Source of the DNA: Streptomyces sp. rh34
Lineage (GTDB): Bacteria; Actinomycetota; Actinomycetes; Streptomycetales; Streptomycetaceae
DNA length: 64,000 nt
Reading direction: 5' to 3'
Assembly (NCBI RefSeq): GCF_002551245.1
Contig: NZ_NTGZ01000007.1
Coordinates: 1 to 64,000 of the forward strand
Shown here: one piece after another, positions 8,381 through 17,336 of the stretch
How positions within the stretch are numbered: the stretch's first letter is position 1
Layout of the letters: every line of letters begins with the position of its first letter
Notes under the pieces: generated by a model
Told to the model about the DNA's origin: nothing
The model's database searches: none
What the model saw: the letters and a program-made list of their open reading frames with translations, nothing else
Made by a program: the position numbers and the translations under genes

Positions 8381-9343
8381 ATGACCGCAAGCACCACGCG
8401 TCGTACGACCGCGAAGTCCCGGATTGCGGCGATCGGCGCCATCGCGGTCGCCGGCTCCCTGCTGCTCACCGCCTGTGGCGACCAGACCGACAGCTCCTCC
8501 CAGGAGGGAGGCAGCGGCAAGGAGACCAAGAGCGGCGCGCCGCTCTTCTCGAAGCTGCCGGAGAAGTACCAGAAGTCCGGTGTGATCAAGGTCGGCACGA
8601 ATGCCGAATACGCCCCGATGGAGTCCGTCGAGAACGGAAAGATCGTGGGCGTCGACCCCGATCTGGCCGCAGCCCTCGGCAAGCAGCTCGGGGTGGAGTT
8701 CAGGTTCACCTCCGGTTCCTTCGACGGTCTGATCACCGCCCTGAACAGCGGACGCCACGACATCGCGATGTCGTCGATCACGGACAACAAGCAGCGCCAG
8801 GAGGGCCTGGACGAGTCGGGCAAGAAGCTGGGCGAGGGCGTCGACTTCGTCGACTACTTCCTCGCCGGTACCGCCGTGTACACGAAGAAGGGCAACCCGC
8901 AGAACATCAAGTCCATCGAGGACCTCTGCGGGAAGGCCGCGGCCGTGCAGCGCGGCACCACGTACGAGAAGGCCCTCAAGACGCAGTCGAAGGCCTGTAC
9001 GGAGAGTGGCGAGAAGGCCATCAAGATCGAGTCGTTCGAGAACGACACCGAGGCGCAGACCCGGGTCAAGTCCGGCGGTGCGGTCGCCGGCGTCAACGAC
9101 TACCCGGTCGCGGTCGACCTGGCCCGCAAGGCCGACGGCGGCAAGGCGTTCGAGGTCGTGGGCGAGCAGATCGACGCCGGCCCGTTCGGCATCGCCGTCA
9201 AGAAGGACAACACCGGGCTGCGCGACGCCCTGAAGGAGGCCGTCGACGCGATCATCGCCGACGGTTCCTACCAGAAGGTGCTCGACAAGTGGGGCGCCGG
9301 CACCGGAGCGATCGACAAGGCCGCCATCAACGGCGGCAAGTGA
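8381..9343 (+). CDS. polar amino acid ABC transporter, substrate-binding lipoprotein
   Basis: The 320-residue protein opens with a lipoprotein signal peptide whose lipobox LLLTAC places the lipidated Cys at residue 32, so it is tethered outside the membrane. The rest is a family 3 solute-binding fold: KVGTNAEYAPMESVENGKIVGVDPDLAAA, an ALNSGRHDIAMSSITD segment and TGLRDALKEAV near the end. The family takes glutamate, glutamine, arginine or similar. The exact ligand is not readable. I start at the ATG at 8381, after GGAGGA at about 8368. It is followed within 30 bp by the permease and then the ATPase. The gene order matches a complete importer operon with one permease. Confidence 0.9.
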   Translation: MTASTTRRTTAKSRIAAIGAIAVAGSLLLTACGDQTDSSSQEGGSGKETKSGAPLFSKLPEKYQKSGVIKVGTNAEYAPMESVENGKIVGVDPDLAAALGKQLGVEFRFTSGSFDGLITALNSGRHDIAMSSITDNKQRQEGLDESGKKLGEGVDFVDYFLAGTAVYTKKGNPQNIKSIEDLCGKAAAVQRGTTYEKALKTQSKACTESGEKAIKIESFENDTEAQTRVKSGGAVAGVNDYPVAVDLARKADGGKAFEVVGEQIDAGPFGIAVKKDNTGLRDALKEAVDAIIADGSYQKVLDKWGAGTGAIDKAAINGGK

Positions 9344-9371
9344 CCGGACGCTCCACTGAAGGGCAGTCACC

Positions 9372-10340
9372 ATGACTGACAAGTTCGACAAGACACCCGC
9401 CGGTTCACCGGCCGGCCCGGTGTCCGTCTCCAAGGGCGCCACCCCGGCCCCGGAGAACATCAAGGCCATCCCGGTCCGCCACGTCGGCCGCTGGATCAGC
9501 GGCGTCGTGGTCATCGGCCTCCTCGTCGCCCTCGGGTACGCCTTCTCGCAGGGCAACATCCAGTGGCACGCCGTGGGCGACAAGCTGTTCGACAGCACGG
9601 TCGTCGCCGGTGCGGGCCGCACCCTGCTGATCAGCGTCCTCGCGATGGTGCTCGGCGTGATCCTCGGCGTCGTGCTGGCCGTGATGCGGCTGTCGAAGAA
9701 CCCGGTCACCAGCTGGGTGGCCTGGCTGTACATCTGGTTCTTCCGGGGCACCCCGGTCTACGTACAGCTGCTGCTCTGGTTCAACCTGGCGCTGATCTTC
9801 CCGGTCCTGAACATCCCGTTCATCTACAAGGACGAGATGACGGACGTCATGACCCCGTTCATGTGCGCCCTGCTGGGGCTCGCGCTGAACGAGGCCGCCT
9901 ACATGGCGGAGATCTGCCGGGCCGGCATCCAGTCGGTCGACGAGGGCCAGACCGAGGCCTCGCACGCGCTGGGCATGACCCAGGCGAAGACCATGCGCCG
10001 CGTGGTCCTCCCGCAGGCGCTGCGAGTGATCATCCCGCCGACCGGCAACGAGTTCATCAACATGCTGAAGACCTCGTCGCTGGTGTACGCGGTCACGTAC
10101 AACGAACTGCTCCGCTCCACCTCGCAGATCGGCTCCACGTCGTACGCGGTGATGGAGATGCTGTTCGTCGCGTCCATCTGGTACATCGTGATGACCAGCG
10201 TGTTCAGCGTCGGCCAGTACTACCTGGAGCGCCGCTTCGCCCGCGGCTCGCTGCGCTCGCTGCCGCTGACGCCGCTGCAGCGCGTCAAGACCAACCTCGC
10301 CGCGTTCAGCAACCGGCCCTCCGGAGGTGTCTCCGCATGA
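9372..10340 (+). CDS. polar amino acid ABC transporter, permease
   Basis: A 322-residue inner-membrane protein. After a 45-residue cytoplasmic lead come about five hydrophobic segments (near 40-60, 78-100, 120-145, 165-180 and 255-280). The ABC-permease EAA loop is [27 protein letters not shown] followed by [16 protein letters not shown] is typical of the His/Glu/Gln subfamily. It forms the transmembrane channel, probably as a homodimer because no second permease gene is present. The ATG is 28 bp after the binding-protein stop. Its stop overlaps the ATPase start (ATGA), so translation is coupled. Confidence 0.92.
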   Translation: MTDKFDKTPAGSPAGPVSVSKGATPAPENIKAIPVRHVGRWISGVVVIGLLVALGYAFSQGNIQWHAVGDKLFDSTVVAGAGRTLLISVLAMVLGVILGVVLAVMRLSKNPVTSWVAWLYIWFFRGTPVYVQLLLWFNLALIFPVLNIPFIYKDEMTDVMTPFMCALLGLALNEAAYMAEICRAGIQSVDEGQTEASHALGMTQAKTMRRVVLPQALRVIIPPTGNEFINMLKTSSLVYAVTYNELLRSTSQIGSTSYAVMEMLFVASIWYIVMTSVFSVGQYYLERRFARGSLRSLPLTPLQRVKTNLAAFSNRPSGGVSA

Positions 10341-11101
10341 CCACCCCCATGGTGAAGGCCGAGGGCGTCCACAAGTCCTTCGGCGCGGCCCACATCCTCA
10401 AGGGCATCGACCTGGAGGTCGCCCCGCGTGAGGTGTTCTGCCTGATCGGCCCGTCCGGCTCCGGCAAGTCGACCTTCCTGCGGTGCATCAACCACCTGGA
10501 GAAGGTCAACGCCGGCCGGCTCTCGGTCGACGGCGAGCTGGTCGGCTACCGGCAGAAGGGCGACAAGCTCTACGAGCTGAAGGACAGCGAGGTCGCCCTC
10601 CAGCGGCGCGACATCGGCATGGTCTTCCAGCGCTTCAACCTGTTCCCGCACATGACGGCCATCGAGAACGTCATGGAGGCCCCGGTCCAGGTCAAGGGCG
10701 AGTCCAAGGCCGTGGCCCGGGCCCGCGCCGAGAAGCTGCTGGACCGGGTGGGCCTCTCCGACAAGGCGGGGAACTACCCCACCCAGCTGTCCGGCGGGCA
10801 GCAGCAGCGCGTGGCCATCGCCCGCGCGCTGGCGATGGAGCCGAAGCTGATGCTCTTCGACGAGCCGACGTCCGCACTCGACCCGGAGCTGGTCGGCGAC
10901 GTCCTGGACGTCATGCGCGGCCTGGCCGAGGACGGCATGACGATGATCGTCGTCACCCACGAGATGGGCTTCGCCCGCGAGGTGGGAGACGCGCTGGTCT
11001 TCATGGACGACGGCGTGGTGGTCGAGTCGGGCCACCCGCGTGACGTGCTGACCGACCCGCAGCACGACCGGACGAAGTCGTTCCTGTCCAAGGTGCTGTA
11101 G
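10337..11101 (+). CDS. polar amino acid ABC transporter, ATP-binding protein
   Basis: A 254-residue ABC ATPase with Walker [10 protein letters not shown] (about 38-46), Q-loop [12 protein letters not shown], signature [15 protein letters not shown], Walker [15 protein letters not shown] and the switch His in VVTHEMGF. The pattern matches the glutamine/glutamate subfamily (GlnQ/HisP). An unusual insertion of about 12 residues after VDGELVGYR ([14 protein letters not shown]) is seen in a subset of actinobacterial members. The start ATG at 10337 overlaps the permease stop. It powers the importer encoded just upstream. Confidence 0.94.
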   Translation: MTTPMVKAEGVHKSFGAAHILKGIDLEVAPREVFCLIGPSGSGKSTFLRCINHLEKVNAGRLSVDGELVGYRQKGDKLYELKDSEVALQRRDIGMVFQRFNLFPHMTAIENVMEAPVQVKGESKAVARARAEKLLDRVGLSDKAGNYPTQLSGGQQQRVAIARALAMEPKLMLFDEPTSALDPELVGDVLDVMRGLAEDGMTMIVVTHEMGFAREVGDALVFMDDGVVVESGHPRDVLTDPQHDRTKSFLSKVL

Positions 11102-11110
11102 GCCCGCGTA

Positions 11111-11150
11111 CGGGAGGGCGGTGCGGACCGTGGTCCGTACCGCCCTCCCG
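11111..11150. terminator. bidirectional terminator between convergent genes
   Basis: Nineteen-base arms (11111-11129 and 11132-11150) with a two-base loop and one mismatch form a very stable hairpin 10 bp after the transporter ATPase stop and 45 bp from the stop of the convergent membrane-protein gene. Confidence 0.8.
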
Positions 11151-11195
11151 CGCGTCCGGGCGCCCGCCGGGCTCCCCCGCGTGCGCGCCGCGCCC

Positions 11196-12008
11196 TCAGC
11201 CCTTCGGCAGCACCTCGGTGCCGGTGAGCAGCTCCTTCATCTGCTGCCGGGAGAGCGGAGGCTCCGACAGCAGCGGCCCCTGGGTGCCGGAACCCTCGAA
11301 GCCGGTGCTGGAGCGTACGAGGAACTGCGAGCCGTCCCGCTGGATGAGCCGGCCGACCAGCTCGGGCCCCCAGTCCACGCTGTCCTCGCCCTCGACGTCC
11401 ATCGTGTCGTGCCACGTCGTCAGGGCCCGGCCGTCGGGGAGCACCTCCCGCTCACAGTCCGAACGGGACGGCTGCTGGCCCACCAGGACGCAGAGGTCCT
11501 CGTCCGGATCGGCCGGGCGGCCCGTCTTCTTCTCCACCGCCGCCCGGTCCTCCAGGGCGAGCACCAGGTAGCCCACACCGCCGTCCCGGCGGAACGCGTA
11601 GTGCCCGTCCAGCGGGCCGAGGTAGGTGGTCCGCGCCTGTTCGGGCGTCGCCTTCTTGATGAGCACGGCGAGCGAGACCTCTTCGATCTCCCCCACATCC
11701 GCGGGCAGGAGCGCGGCCAGCCGTTCGGCCCTGGCCGACGCGGGAGCCGAAGCCGAAGCCGATGCCGACGACGTCGGGGAGGCGGACGGCCCGGCCGACG
11801 CCACCGAGGTGCGCGCGGGGTCCTCGTCGCCGCCCGTCCGGGGCAGGGCGAACGCCCCGGCGGCGACCACCGCGAGGACGGCGGCGGAAGCGGCGGCGCG
11901 GCGGCGCCTGCGGATCCGGGCGGCCTTCGCGTACACGGCCCCCGCGGAGAACGCGGGCTTCCCCGCTCCCTCGGCGGCGCGGACGAGCAGTTCACGCACG
12001 TCGTTCAT
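11196..12008 (-). CDS. membrane-anchored partner of the ECF sigma factor (putative anti-sigma)
   Basis: The 270-residue protein has a basic cytoplasmic N-terminal segment (about 1-38, ending RIRRRRR), one membrane segment ([18 protein letters not shown], about 38-55), a Ser/Ala-rich linker and an extracytoplasmic domain of about 175 residues with an acidic character and two Cys near 145 and 160. Its ATG overlaps the stop of the sigma factor gene by four bases (ATGA). Genes placed like this usually encode anti-sigma factors that hold the sigma factor at the membrane. I see no ZAS metal motif in the short cytoplasmic part, so the anti-sigma role is inferred from position only. Confidence 0.7.
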   Translation of the reverse strand: MNDVRELLVRAAEGAGKPAFSAGAVYAKAARIRRRRRAAASAAVLAVVAAGAFALPRTGGDEDPARTSVASAGPSASPTSSASASASAPASARAERLAALLPADVGEIEEVSLAVLIKKATPEQARTTYLGPLDGHYAFRRDGGVGYLVLALEDRAAVEKKTGRPADPDEDLCVLVGQQPSRSDCEREVLPDGRALTTWHDTMDVEGEDSVDWGPELVGRLIQRDGSQFLVRSSTGFEGSGTQGPLLSEPPLSRQQMKELLTGTEVLPKG

Positions 12009-12493
12009 ACCAATTCCTCCGCCATCCCGGCGCGCAGCGCCGCCAGGCCCCGAGCCGTGAGGCTCTTGACCGTGTTCGTCCGCATCCCGAGTGCCTCGGC
12101 CGTGGCCTCCACGCTCAGGTCCTCCCAGTAGCGGAGCACCAGCACCGCCCGCTGTCTGGCCGTGAGCCGGGCGAGCGCCTCTCTGACGACCAGGCCGGTG
12201 TCCGTGTCGGCCGCGTTCCCCGGGCGGTCGGGCAGTTCGCCGTACGCCCGCTCCCGCCGCCAGAACCGCCGGCGGCTCGCGATGAACGTGTTGACCAGCG
12301 TCTTACGGGCGTACGCCTCGATGTTGTCGAGCCGTCCGTGCCGCCGGCCGCCGAGGACGACCTTGACCAGGGTGCTCTGGACGAGGTCCTCGGCCTCGTG
12401 CCGGTCGCCGCAGAGCAGATAGGCGCTGCGGAACAGCGCGGTGCGTCTGCCCTCCACGAAGTCGTGCAGTGCCGCGTCGTCATAGGCCCGCAT
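12005..12493 (-). CDS. ECF sigma factor, SigE-family type
   Basis: A 162-residue sigma-70 family protein with only regions 2 and 4. Region 2 is FRSAYLLCGDRHEAEDLVQSTLVKV and region 4 is LTARQRAVLVLRYWEDLSVEATAEALGM, followed by the recognition helix TNTVKSLTARGLAAL. The length and the F-R-S-A-Y-L-L-C-G-D motif match the actinobacterial 'SigE family' group, which is distinct from the envelope-stress SigE of S. coelicolor, so I give no symbol. GAGAGGGG precedes the ATG at 12493. The downstream overlapping gene encodes a single-pass membrane protein, which suggests surface-signal control. Confidence 0.88.
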   Translation of the reverse strand: MRAYDDAALHDFVEGRRTALFRSAYLLCGDRHEAEDLVQSTLVKVVLGGRRHGRLDNIEAYARKTLVNTFIASRRRFWRRERAYGELPDRPGNAADTDTGLVVREALARLTARQRAVLVLRYWEDLSVEATAEALGMRTNTVKSLTARGLAALRAGMAEELV

Positions 12494-12620
12494 CTGGGCC
12501 CCTCTCCGGAATCCGCATTCCCGCCCCCTTCTCTCCCCGCTCCCGGCCCGCGGAGGCGGACCGTCTCACCCTTCCAGTGCGCCGGGGGCAGGCGGAGGTT
12601 GCGGGTGGCGACAGGAAAAG

Positions 12621-12653
12621 GGGGCGGTACGGGCCCGACGCCCGTACCGCCCC
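12621..12653 (-). terminator. terminator after the methyltransferase gene
   Basis: Arms 12621-12634 and 12640-12653 (14 bp, perfect) with loop CCGAC. Read on the minus strand it begins 39 bases after the methyltransferase stop. The rest of the 198-bp gap down to 12494 holds the sigma factor promoter region. Confidence 0.75.
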
Positions 12654-12691
12654 TCCTCTCGCCTCTGTACGCTGCCGCCGTTCGCGGGCGC

Positions 12692-13453
12692 CTACTTCAC
12701 GGCGAGGACCAGGGTGTCCGAGGGGGACGCCCAGACCGCGCGGGCCTCACCGAAGCCGGAGGCCAGCAGGGTGCGGGCGTGCCAGTCGGCGGAGGGCATG
12801 TCGCCGTCCGCGTGCTCGCCGTAGATCGCGAACCGCTCGGCGGTGGGCGCGGCCAGGACGGGGTCCTTCGCGGCGACGGCCCACCAGTCGGCCCAGTCCA
12901 GCGCCCCGGCGGCCTTGGCCCGGTCCATCGCGGCGTGCCGGTGGGCGCGTTCGGCGGCGTTGATGCGGGGCGTGGCCGGGTCGATCATGTGGTCGGCGTT
13001 CATGAACACCCCGCCGTCCCGGACGAGGCCACCGATCTGCCCGTACAGCGTGGCGAGCGGATCGGTGTGCAGCCAGTGCAGGGCGGTGGCGGTGAGGACG
13101 GCGTCGTACGAGGTGTGGGGCAGGCGGGCCGTCCAGTCGGGGTCCTTGAGGTCGGCGGTGACGAAAGCGACCCGGTCGTCGCCGTCGAAGGTGCCGCGGG
13201 CGATGGCCAGGAGCGCGGGGTCGAGATCGACTCCGGTGCTCGTGGCGTTCGGGAACCGCTTGAGGAGCCGGTCCGTAATACTTCCCGTACCGCACGCGAG
13301 GTCGAGCACCCGCGGTTCCGGTCCGACGACCGCCTCGACCATGTCCAGCATCACCCGGAACCGCTCCTCGCGGTCGGGCATGTACCACTCCTGTTGCCGG
13401 TCCCAGCTCTCCTGCCAGGACTGCCAGTCGGTGCCCGTAGCCGTCTCCGTCAC
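12692..13453 (-). CDS. class I SAM-dependent methyltransferase
   Basis: A 253-residue Rossmann-fold methyltransferase. Motif I is VLDLACGTGSITDRLL, the acidic residue of motif II is in TGVDLDPALLAIA, and motif III/IV is VTADLKDPDW and YDAVLTATALHWL. The N-terminal WQESWDRQQEWYMPDRE and the HWL motif are like trans-aconitate or SAM-dependent small-molecule methyltransferases. The substrate is unknown. I start at GTG 13453 because GGAGG lies 5 bp upstream. A GTG at 13480 would add nine residues but has no clear ribosome binding site. It is monocistronic with its own terminator and divergent from the CGNR regulator. Confidence 0.82.
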   Translation of the reverse strand: MTETATGTDWQSWQESWDRQQEWYMPDREERFRVMLDMVEAVVGPEPRVLDLACGTGSITDRLLKRFPNATSTGVDLDPALLAIARGTFDGDDRVAFVTADLKDPDWTARLPHTSYDAVLTATALHWLHTDPLATLYGQIGGLVRDGGVFMNADHMIDPATPRINAAERAHRHAAMDRAKAAGALDWADWWAVAAKDPVLAAPTAERFAIYGEHADGDMPSADWHARTLLASGFGEARAVWASPSDTLVLAVK

Positions 13454-13541
13454 GTCAACCTCCACGTAATACCTGTTCACGTCGATCGACCATTACACTG
13501 GCCGATGTCCCGACTTTAGACCGACACCGTAAGGACTACAA

Positions 13542-14162
13542 GTGGAACTGGCCTATTACTCGGACTATGCCGTGCGCCTGGTCAACACCGAGGAGCCGGC
13601 CCGTAACAAGGACGCCCTCACCTCCGTCGAGGCGGTCCGGGAGCTGTTCGGAGCGAATCAACAGGCGGCACGGCGGACGACGGACGCCGACGTGACCCGG
13701 TTCCGTTCCGTACGGGCGCGGCTGCGCGCGGTCTTCGACGCGGCGGACGGCGGCGACGAGACGCTCGCGGTCGACCTGCTGAACTCGCTGCTGCTGGAGT
13801 TCCCGGTGAGCCCGCAGATCTCCGGGCACGACGTACGCGACCAGGACGGCAGGCCGGACTGGCACATGCACCTGGCCGACCACCCGTCGAACGCGACCGC
13901 CGGCTACGCGGCCATCGCGGCGATGGGCCTGGCCTTCCACCTCACCGAGCACGGTGTGGACCGCCTCGGCCTGTGCGAGGCGGCGCCGTGCCGCAACGCC
14001 TACCTGGACACCTCCACCAACCGCTCCAGGCGCTACTGCTCGGACCGGTGCGCGACCCGCGCGAACGTGGCCGCCTACCGGGCCCGCAAGCGCGAGGAGG
14101 CCGAGCGCACCGGCCGCAGCGCGGAGACCGCCCAGCCCAGCACCGCCGTCACCGACCGCTGA
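13542..14162 (+). CDS. CGNR zinc-finger / ABATE domain regulator
   Basis: The 206-residue protein has an ABATE-type N-terminal domain (LAYYSDYAVRLVNTEEP, about 1-130) and a C-terminal CGNR zinc finger, seen here as LGLCEAAPCRNAYLDTSTNRSRRYCSDRCATRANVAAYRARK in pieces: C-x4-C, then C-x3-C and the R-V-A-A-Y-R-like end. This family is taken to be stress-linked DNA-binding regulators. GTG at 13542 is the start and the leader before it is short. Its last 88 bp overlap the convergent sodX coding end on the opposite strand. Codon use stays normal through the overlap on both strands, so both genes look real. Confidence 0.85.
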   Translation: MELAYYSDYAVRLVNTEEPARNKDALTSVEAVRELFGANQQAARRTTDADVTRFRSVRARLRAVFDAADGGDETLAVDLLNSLLLEFPVSPQISGHDVRDQDGRPDWHMHLADHPSNATAGYAAIAAMGLAFHLTEHGVDRLGLCEAAPCRNAYLDTSTNRSRRYCSDRCATRANVAAYRARKREEAERTGRSAETAQPSTAVTDR

Positions 14163-14503
14163 CCCTTCGCCAGGGGCCGGTAGCGGGCCCGCACCCGGGC
14201 CAGCACCAGCTCCTCCGGCACGGTCCCGTAGTCGGTGCTGTCCCCGCCCGCGAAGGTGTTGTCGCCCCGCACCCACCAGCCGCCGGGCCGCCGCTCGGTG
14301 GCCCGTTTGACCACCAGCAGGTCCTGCTGGAAGGGGTGCCGCAGGATCACCACGTCACCGGGGCTCACGGGCGCCCCGTACTGCACGAGCAGCAGGTCGC
14401 CGTGGTAGAGCGTGGGCACCATCGAGGGGCCCGTCACCTCCACCACCCGCAGCGGACGCCGCGTCACCCGCCCACCTCCGGACACCTGTCGCCTCTCCGG
14501 CAT
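14075..14503 (-). CDS. sodX: SodX, nickel superoxide dismutase maturation protease
   Basis: A 142-residue S24/S26-type serine protease. It has the nucleophile Ser in GPSMVPTLYHGDLLLV, the general-base Lys in LLVVKRATE and the closing box RGDNTFAGGDSTDYG. It is divergent from sodN, the invariant arrangement for the protease that removes the N-terminal extension of Ni-SOD so that the metal hook can form. I prefer the ATG at 14503 because GGGAGG lies 8 bp upstream. A longer frame opens at 14557. No transmembrane helix is evident, unlike type I signal peptidases. The 3' end overlaps the convergent CGNR gene. Confidence 0.87.
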   Translation of the reverse strand: MPERRQVSGGGRVTRRPLRVVEVTGPSMVPTLYHGDLLLVQYGAPVSPGDVVILRHPFQQDLLVVKRATERRPGGWWVRGDNTFAGGDSTDYGTVPEELVLARVRARYRPLAKGQRSVTAVLGWAVSALRPVRSASSRLRAR

Positions 14504-14692
14504 CTCCGGCACCTCCCGGTTCCTCCTCCAGCACATCGTCAGCACATCGCCCCGCACACGGCTCCGTACATTCGGCCGACGGCCCGATTCTCACACCGGA
14601 CTTTTGACCTAAGCCCCTGGGGCAGCCGCGGAAACCGGCGCTCCACGGAGTAATGTCCCACCTGAGAAGACGATCACGAGGAGGACAGCTCC

Positions 14693-15088
14693 ATGCTTTC
14701 CCGCCTGTTTGCCCCCAAGGTGAAGGTCAGCGCCCACTGCGACCTGCCCTGCGGCGTGTACGACCCGGCCCAGGCCCGCATCGAGGCCGAGTCGGTCAAG
14801 GCCGTCCAGGAGAAGTACCAGGCCAACGAGGACGCGGACTTCCGCACCCGCGCCGTCCTGATCAAGGAGCAGCGCGCCGAGCTCGCGAAGCACCACATCT
14901 CGGTGCTCTGGAGCGACTACTTCAAGCCCCCGCACTTCGAGAAGTACCCGGAGCTGCACCAGCTGGTCAACGACACCCTGAAGGCGCTCTCCGCGGCCAA
15001 GGGCTCGAACGACCCGAAGACGGGCCAGAAGGCCCTGGACCTCATCGCCGAGGTCGACCGGATCTTCTGGGAGACCAAGAAGGCCTGA
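14693..15088 (+). CDS. sodN: nickel superoxide dismutase
   Basis: SodN converts superoxide to oxygen and hydrogen peroxide in the cytoplasm with a nickel centre. The 131-residue precursor carries a 14-residue leader (MLSRLFAPKVKVSA). Cleavage exposes HCDLPCGVYDP, whose His1, Cys2 and Cys6 bind nickel. The 117-residue mature length is the family standard, and the helical remainder forms a hexamer subunit. AGGAGG at about 14680 precedes the ATG. sodX, the processing protease, is divergent. In S. coelicolor sodN is raised by nickel while sodF is repressed by Nur. I could not pick out a Nur box here. Confidence 0.97.
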   Translation: MLSRLFAPKVKVSAHCDLPCGVYDPAQARIEAESVKAVQEKYQANEDADFRTRAVLIKEQRAELAKHHISVLWSDYFKPPHFEKYPELHQLVNDTLKALSAAKGSNDPKTGQKALDLIAEVDRIFWETKKA

Positions 15089-15150
15089 TCTCCGGATCAA
15101 CGCTTCGGCGGCCCCGGCCCGCGCGTCATCGCGTGCGGACCGGGGCCGTT
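15089..15150 (+). terminator. sodN 3' UTR hairpin, candidate source of s-SodF RNA
   Basis: A strong hairpin (15110-15125 with 15130-15147, loop TCAT, minor internal mismatches) ends the sodN transcript. In S. coelicolor a short RNA cut from the sodN 3' UTR (s-SodF) pairs with the sodF leader and represses it. The stretch just after the stop here (TGATCTCCGGATC) contains GATCTCC, which could pair with a GGAGATC ribosome site. The terminator is well supported; the sRNA is inference from the family. Confidence 0.6.
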
Positions 15151-15184
15151 CTCGTACCCACTGGCCCAGCGCCCGGCGATGCGT

Positions 15185-15216
15185 TACATTCCAAGCGAGA
15201 CGGACCGTATCGTCTC
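15185..15216 (+). promoter_or_regulatory. candidate promoter with TetR-like operator
   Basis: A possible -10 TACATT (15185-15190) is followed by an inverted repeat with arms GAGACG (15197-15202) and CGTCTC (15211-15216), placed over the predicted transcription start. The geometry suits a repressor such as a TetR-family protein. No such gene lies next to it, so the regulator would act from elsewhere. Confidence 0.4.
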
Positions 15217-15250
15217 AGCCTGCCGACTCACCAGGACAGCGAGGTCCACC

Positions 15251-16123
15251 ATGGAACGCTTCGTCGAAGTCGCCCCCGGCGTACGCCTCTGGGCGGAGGA
15301 ACACGGCGCTCCCGACGCCCCCGCCCTGCTGCTGGTCATGGGCGCGCAGGCGTCCGGGCTCGGCTGGCCCGACGAGCTGGTGGTGCTGCTCGCCGCCCGG
15401 CATCGTGTGATCCGTTACGACCACCGGGACACCGGCCGGTCCACCTGGGCCTTCGACGAGCGGCCCTACCCGCTCACCGCGCTGGCCGAGGACGCCGTGG
15501 CCGTGCTCGACGCGTTCGGCGTGGAGCGCGCGCACGTCGTGGGGATGTCGCTGGGCGGCATGCTCACCCAGCTGCTGATCGCCGACCACCCCGAGCGGCT
15601 CCTGAGCGCGACGGTGTTCGGGACCAGAGCGCTCAGCTCCGTCCCGTACACCGCCCCGGACGGCGCCCGCGTCCCGCCCGAGCAGCTCCCCGGCGTCGCG
15701 CCCGCACTGCTGGAGCTGTGGTCCCGGCCGGTCGAGGAGCTGGGCCCCGAGGCCGAGTTGGAGCGGCGCGTAGAGCACTGGCGGGCGCTCGGGGGCGGCA
15801 TGATCCCCTTCGACGCCGACCGCGCCCGGGCCCTGGAGCGCCGGATCATCGAGCACACCGGGCACCACCGTGCCGGCTCCGCGCACGCCCGCGCCGACTA
15901 CTCCGGAATGGACCGCACCGAGCAGCTCGCCCGGACCCGCGTGCCCGCCCTGGTCGTCTCGGCCCTTGCCGAACCCGTCTTCCCGCCCCCGCACTCCGAA
16001 CACCTCGCCCAGGCGATCCGCGGCGCGCGGCTCGTCGAGATCCCGGGCATGGGCCACGCGCTCCCCCGCGAGGTTCTCGCCCCGCTCGCCGCCGCCGTCC
16101 TGGAGCACACCGGCCGCGCCTGA
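15251..16123 (+). CDS. alpha/beta hydrolase
   Basis: A 290-residue alpha/beta-hydrolase. It has the strand-3 turn LLLVMGAQASGLGWPDE (oxyanion region), RHRVIRYDHRDTGRS, the nucleophile elbow GMSLGG with Ser near residue 101, a late Asp/Glu region (VVSALAEPVF, where the usual Asp appears replaced by Glu) and the catalytic His in PGMGHALP. The H-R-D-T-G-R-S box resembles aclacinomycin methylesterase RdmC and epoxide-hydrolase-like proteins. I start at ATG 15251; the frame upstream runs through the promoter. There is no signal peptide and the substrate is unknown. Confidence 0.85.
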   Translation: MERFVEVAPGVRLWAEEHGAPDAPALLLVMGAQASGLGWPDELVVLLAARHRVIRYDHRDTGRSTWAFDERPYPLTALAEDAVAVLDAFGVERAHVVGMSLGGMLTQLLIADHPERLLSATVFGTRALSSVPYTAPDGARVPPEQLPGVAPALLELWSRPVEELGPEAELERRVEHWRALGGGMIPFDADRARALERRIIEHTGHHRAGSAHARADYSGMDRTEQLARTRVPALVVSALAEPVFPPPHSEHLAQAIRGARLVEIPGMGHALPREVLAPLAAAVLEHTGRA

Positions 16124-16369
16124 CGCCGCGCCGGCCGAGACCCACCTCACGGGGCGAGGCCGACACCGCACCTCGCCTCGCCTCACCGGCCGGAGCCGTG
16201 CGCCGTGCGCCGTGCGCCGACCGGAGCCGGCCACCTGCCACGTCCCCCACGTCATACCTGAGAGCCACCCCGCAGGTGCCCTCTCCGGCGGGACGCCGAC
16301 TACCGCCCCCCGTCCATAACTTCTGTACCGGAAGCACACGATGCCCCTGGTACGGAAGGACCCCACCCC

Positions 16370-17336
16370 ATGCCCGACCGCCCGCGCGGAACCCGCCCGC
16401 TCCGCGCCCTGCTCGCCGCCCTCGTCACCTTCGGGGTGGCCGTGCCGGTGTCCGGAGCGGCCCGGCCCGCCGCCGTGCCCGCCCCCCGCGCCGACCGCTC
16501 ACGGGCCGCTGCGGGACGCGGGGCAGGCGGCGCTCGCCCGGCGGTACGCGGTGAGCCGGCAGGACATCCGGGCGGCCGAGCGGGCGGCGCGGGGGCACGG
16601 GGATCTCAGGCGGGCGGCCTCGCTGCGGGAGATGGCCGCGCCGGGGAGGCAGTTCCTCGCCTTCGACGGGCGGGACGGCGGCCGGACCACGGAGGTCGTC
16701 GGGGAGTTGTCCGCGGCCCGGCGGATCGCGGTGCTGGTGCCCGGTGCGGGCGTCGGGCTGGACGCGTACTGGCGGCTGCGGCGTGATGCCAGGGCTCTGC
16801 ACCGGGAGTTGGGCGGGGGCGCGGCCGTCGTCGTCTGGCTCGGCTACCGCACGCCCGCCACCGTGAGTCCGGCCGCGCTGACCACGGGGCGGGCCGACGG
16901 GGCCGCGCCGGGGCTGCGCACGCTGGTGGACGGGCTGCGCGCGGTGCGGCCCGCCGCCCGGATCAGCCTGCTCTGCCACTCCTACGGTTCGGTGATCTGC
17001 GCCCGGTCCGCGCCGGGGACGGCGGCCGACGCCCTCGTCCTCTACGGCAGCCCCGGGGTCGGAGCCCGGGACGCCTCCTCGCTGCGCACCGGGGCGCAGG
17101 TGTGGGCGGGCCGGAGCGGCGGGGACTGGATCGCCCGGGTGCCCCATGTCCGGGTGCGGGTGCCGTTCGTCGCGACGCTCGGCTTCGGGACCGATCCGGT
17201 GGCGGACCGCTTCGGGGCCGAGGTGTTCGACGCGGGCGACGGCGGCCACAGCGACTACCTGCTGCCCGGTTCGCGCTCCTTGACCAACCTGGCCCGGATC
17301 GCGGCGGGCGTCGAACCGCTGGGAGCCTCCCGATGA
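16370..17336 (+). pseudogene. secreted alpha/beta hydrolase (DUF1023-like) split by a frameshift
   Basis: The signal peptide (ATG 16370, MPDRPRGTRPLRALLAALV and onward) is in one frame, while the mature domain from about 16490 to the stop at 17336 is in another. The two meet in a run of six C at 16482-16487. Removing one C joins them as AVPAPAPTAHGPLRDAG and restores a protein of about 322 residues. The hydrolase part has the nucleophile elbow CHSYGS, LVPGAGVGLDAYW and a late GHSDYLLPGS, the DUF1023 pattern. Either the assembly has one C too many or the gene is truly broken. The start lies 250 bp after the previous gene, and its stop overlaps the next start. Confidence 0.7.
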
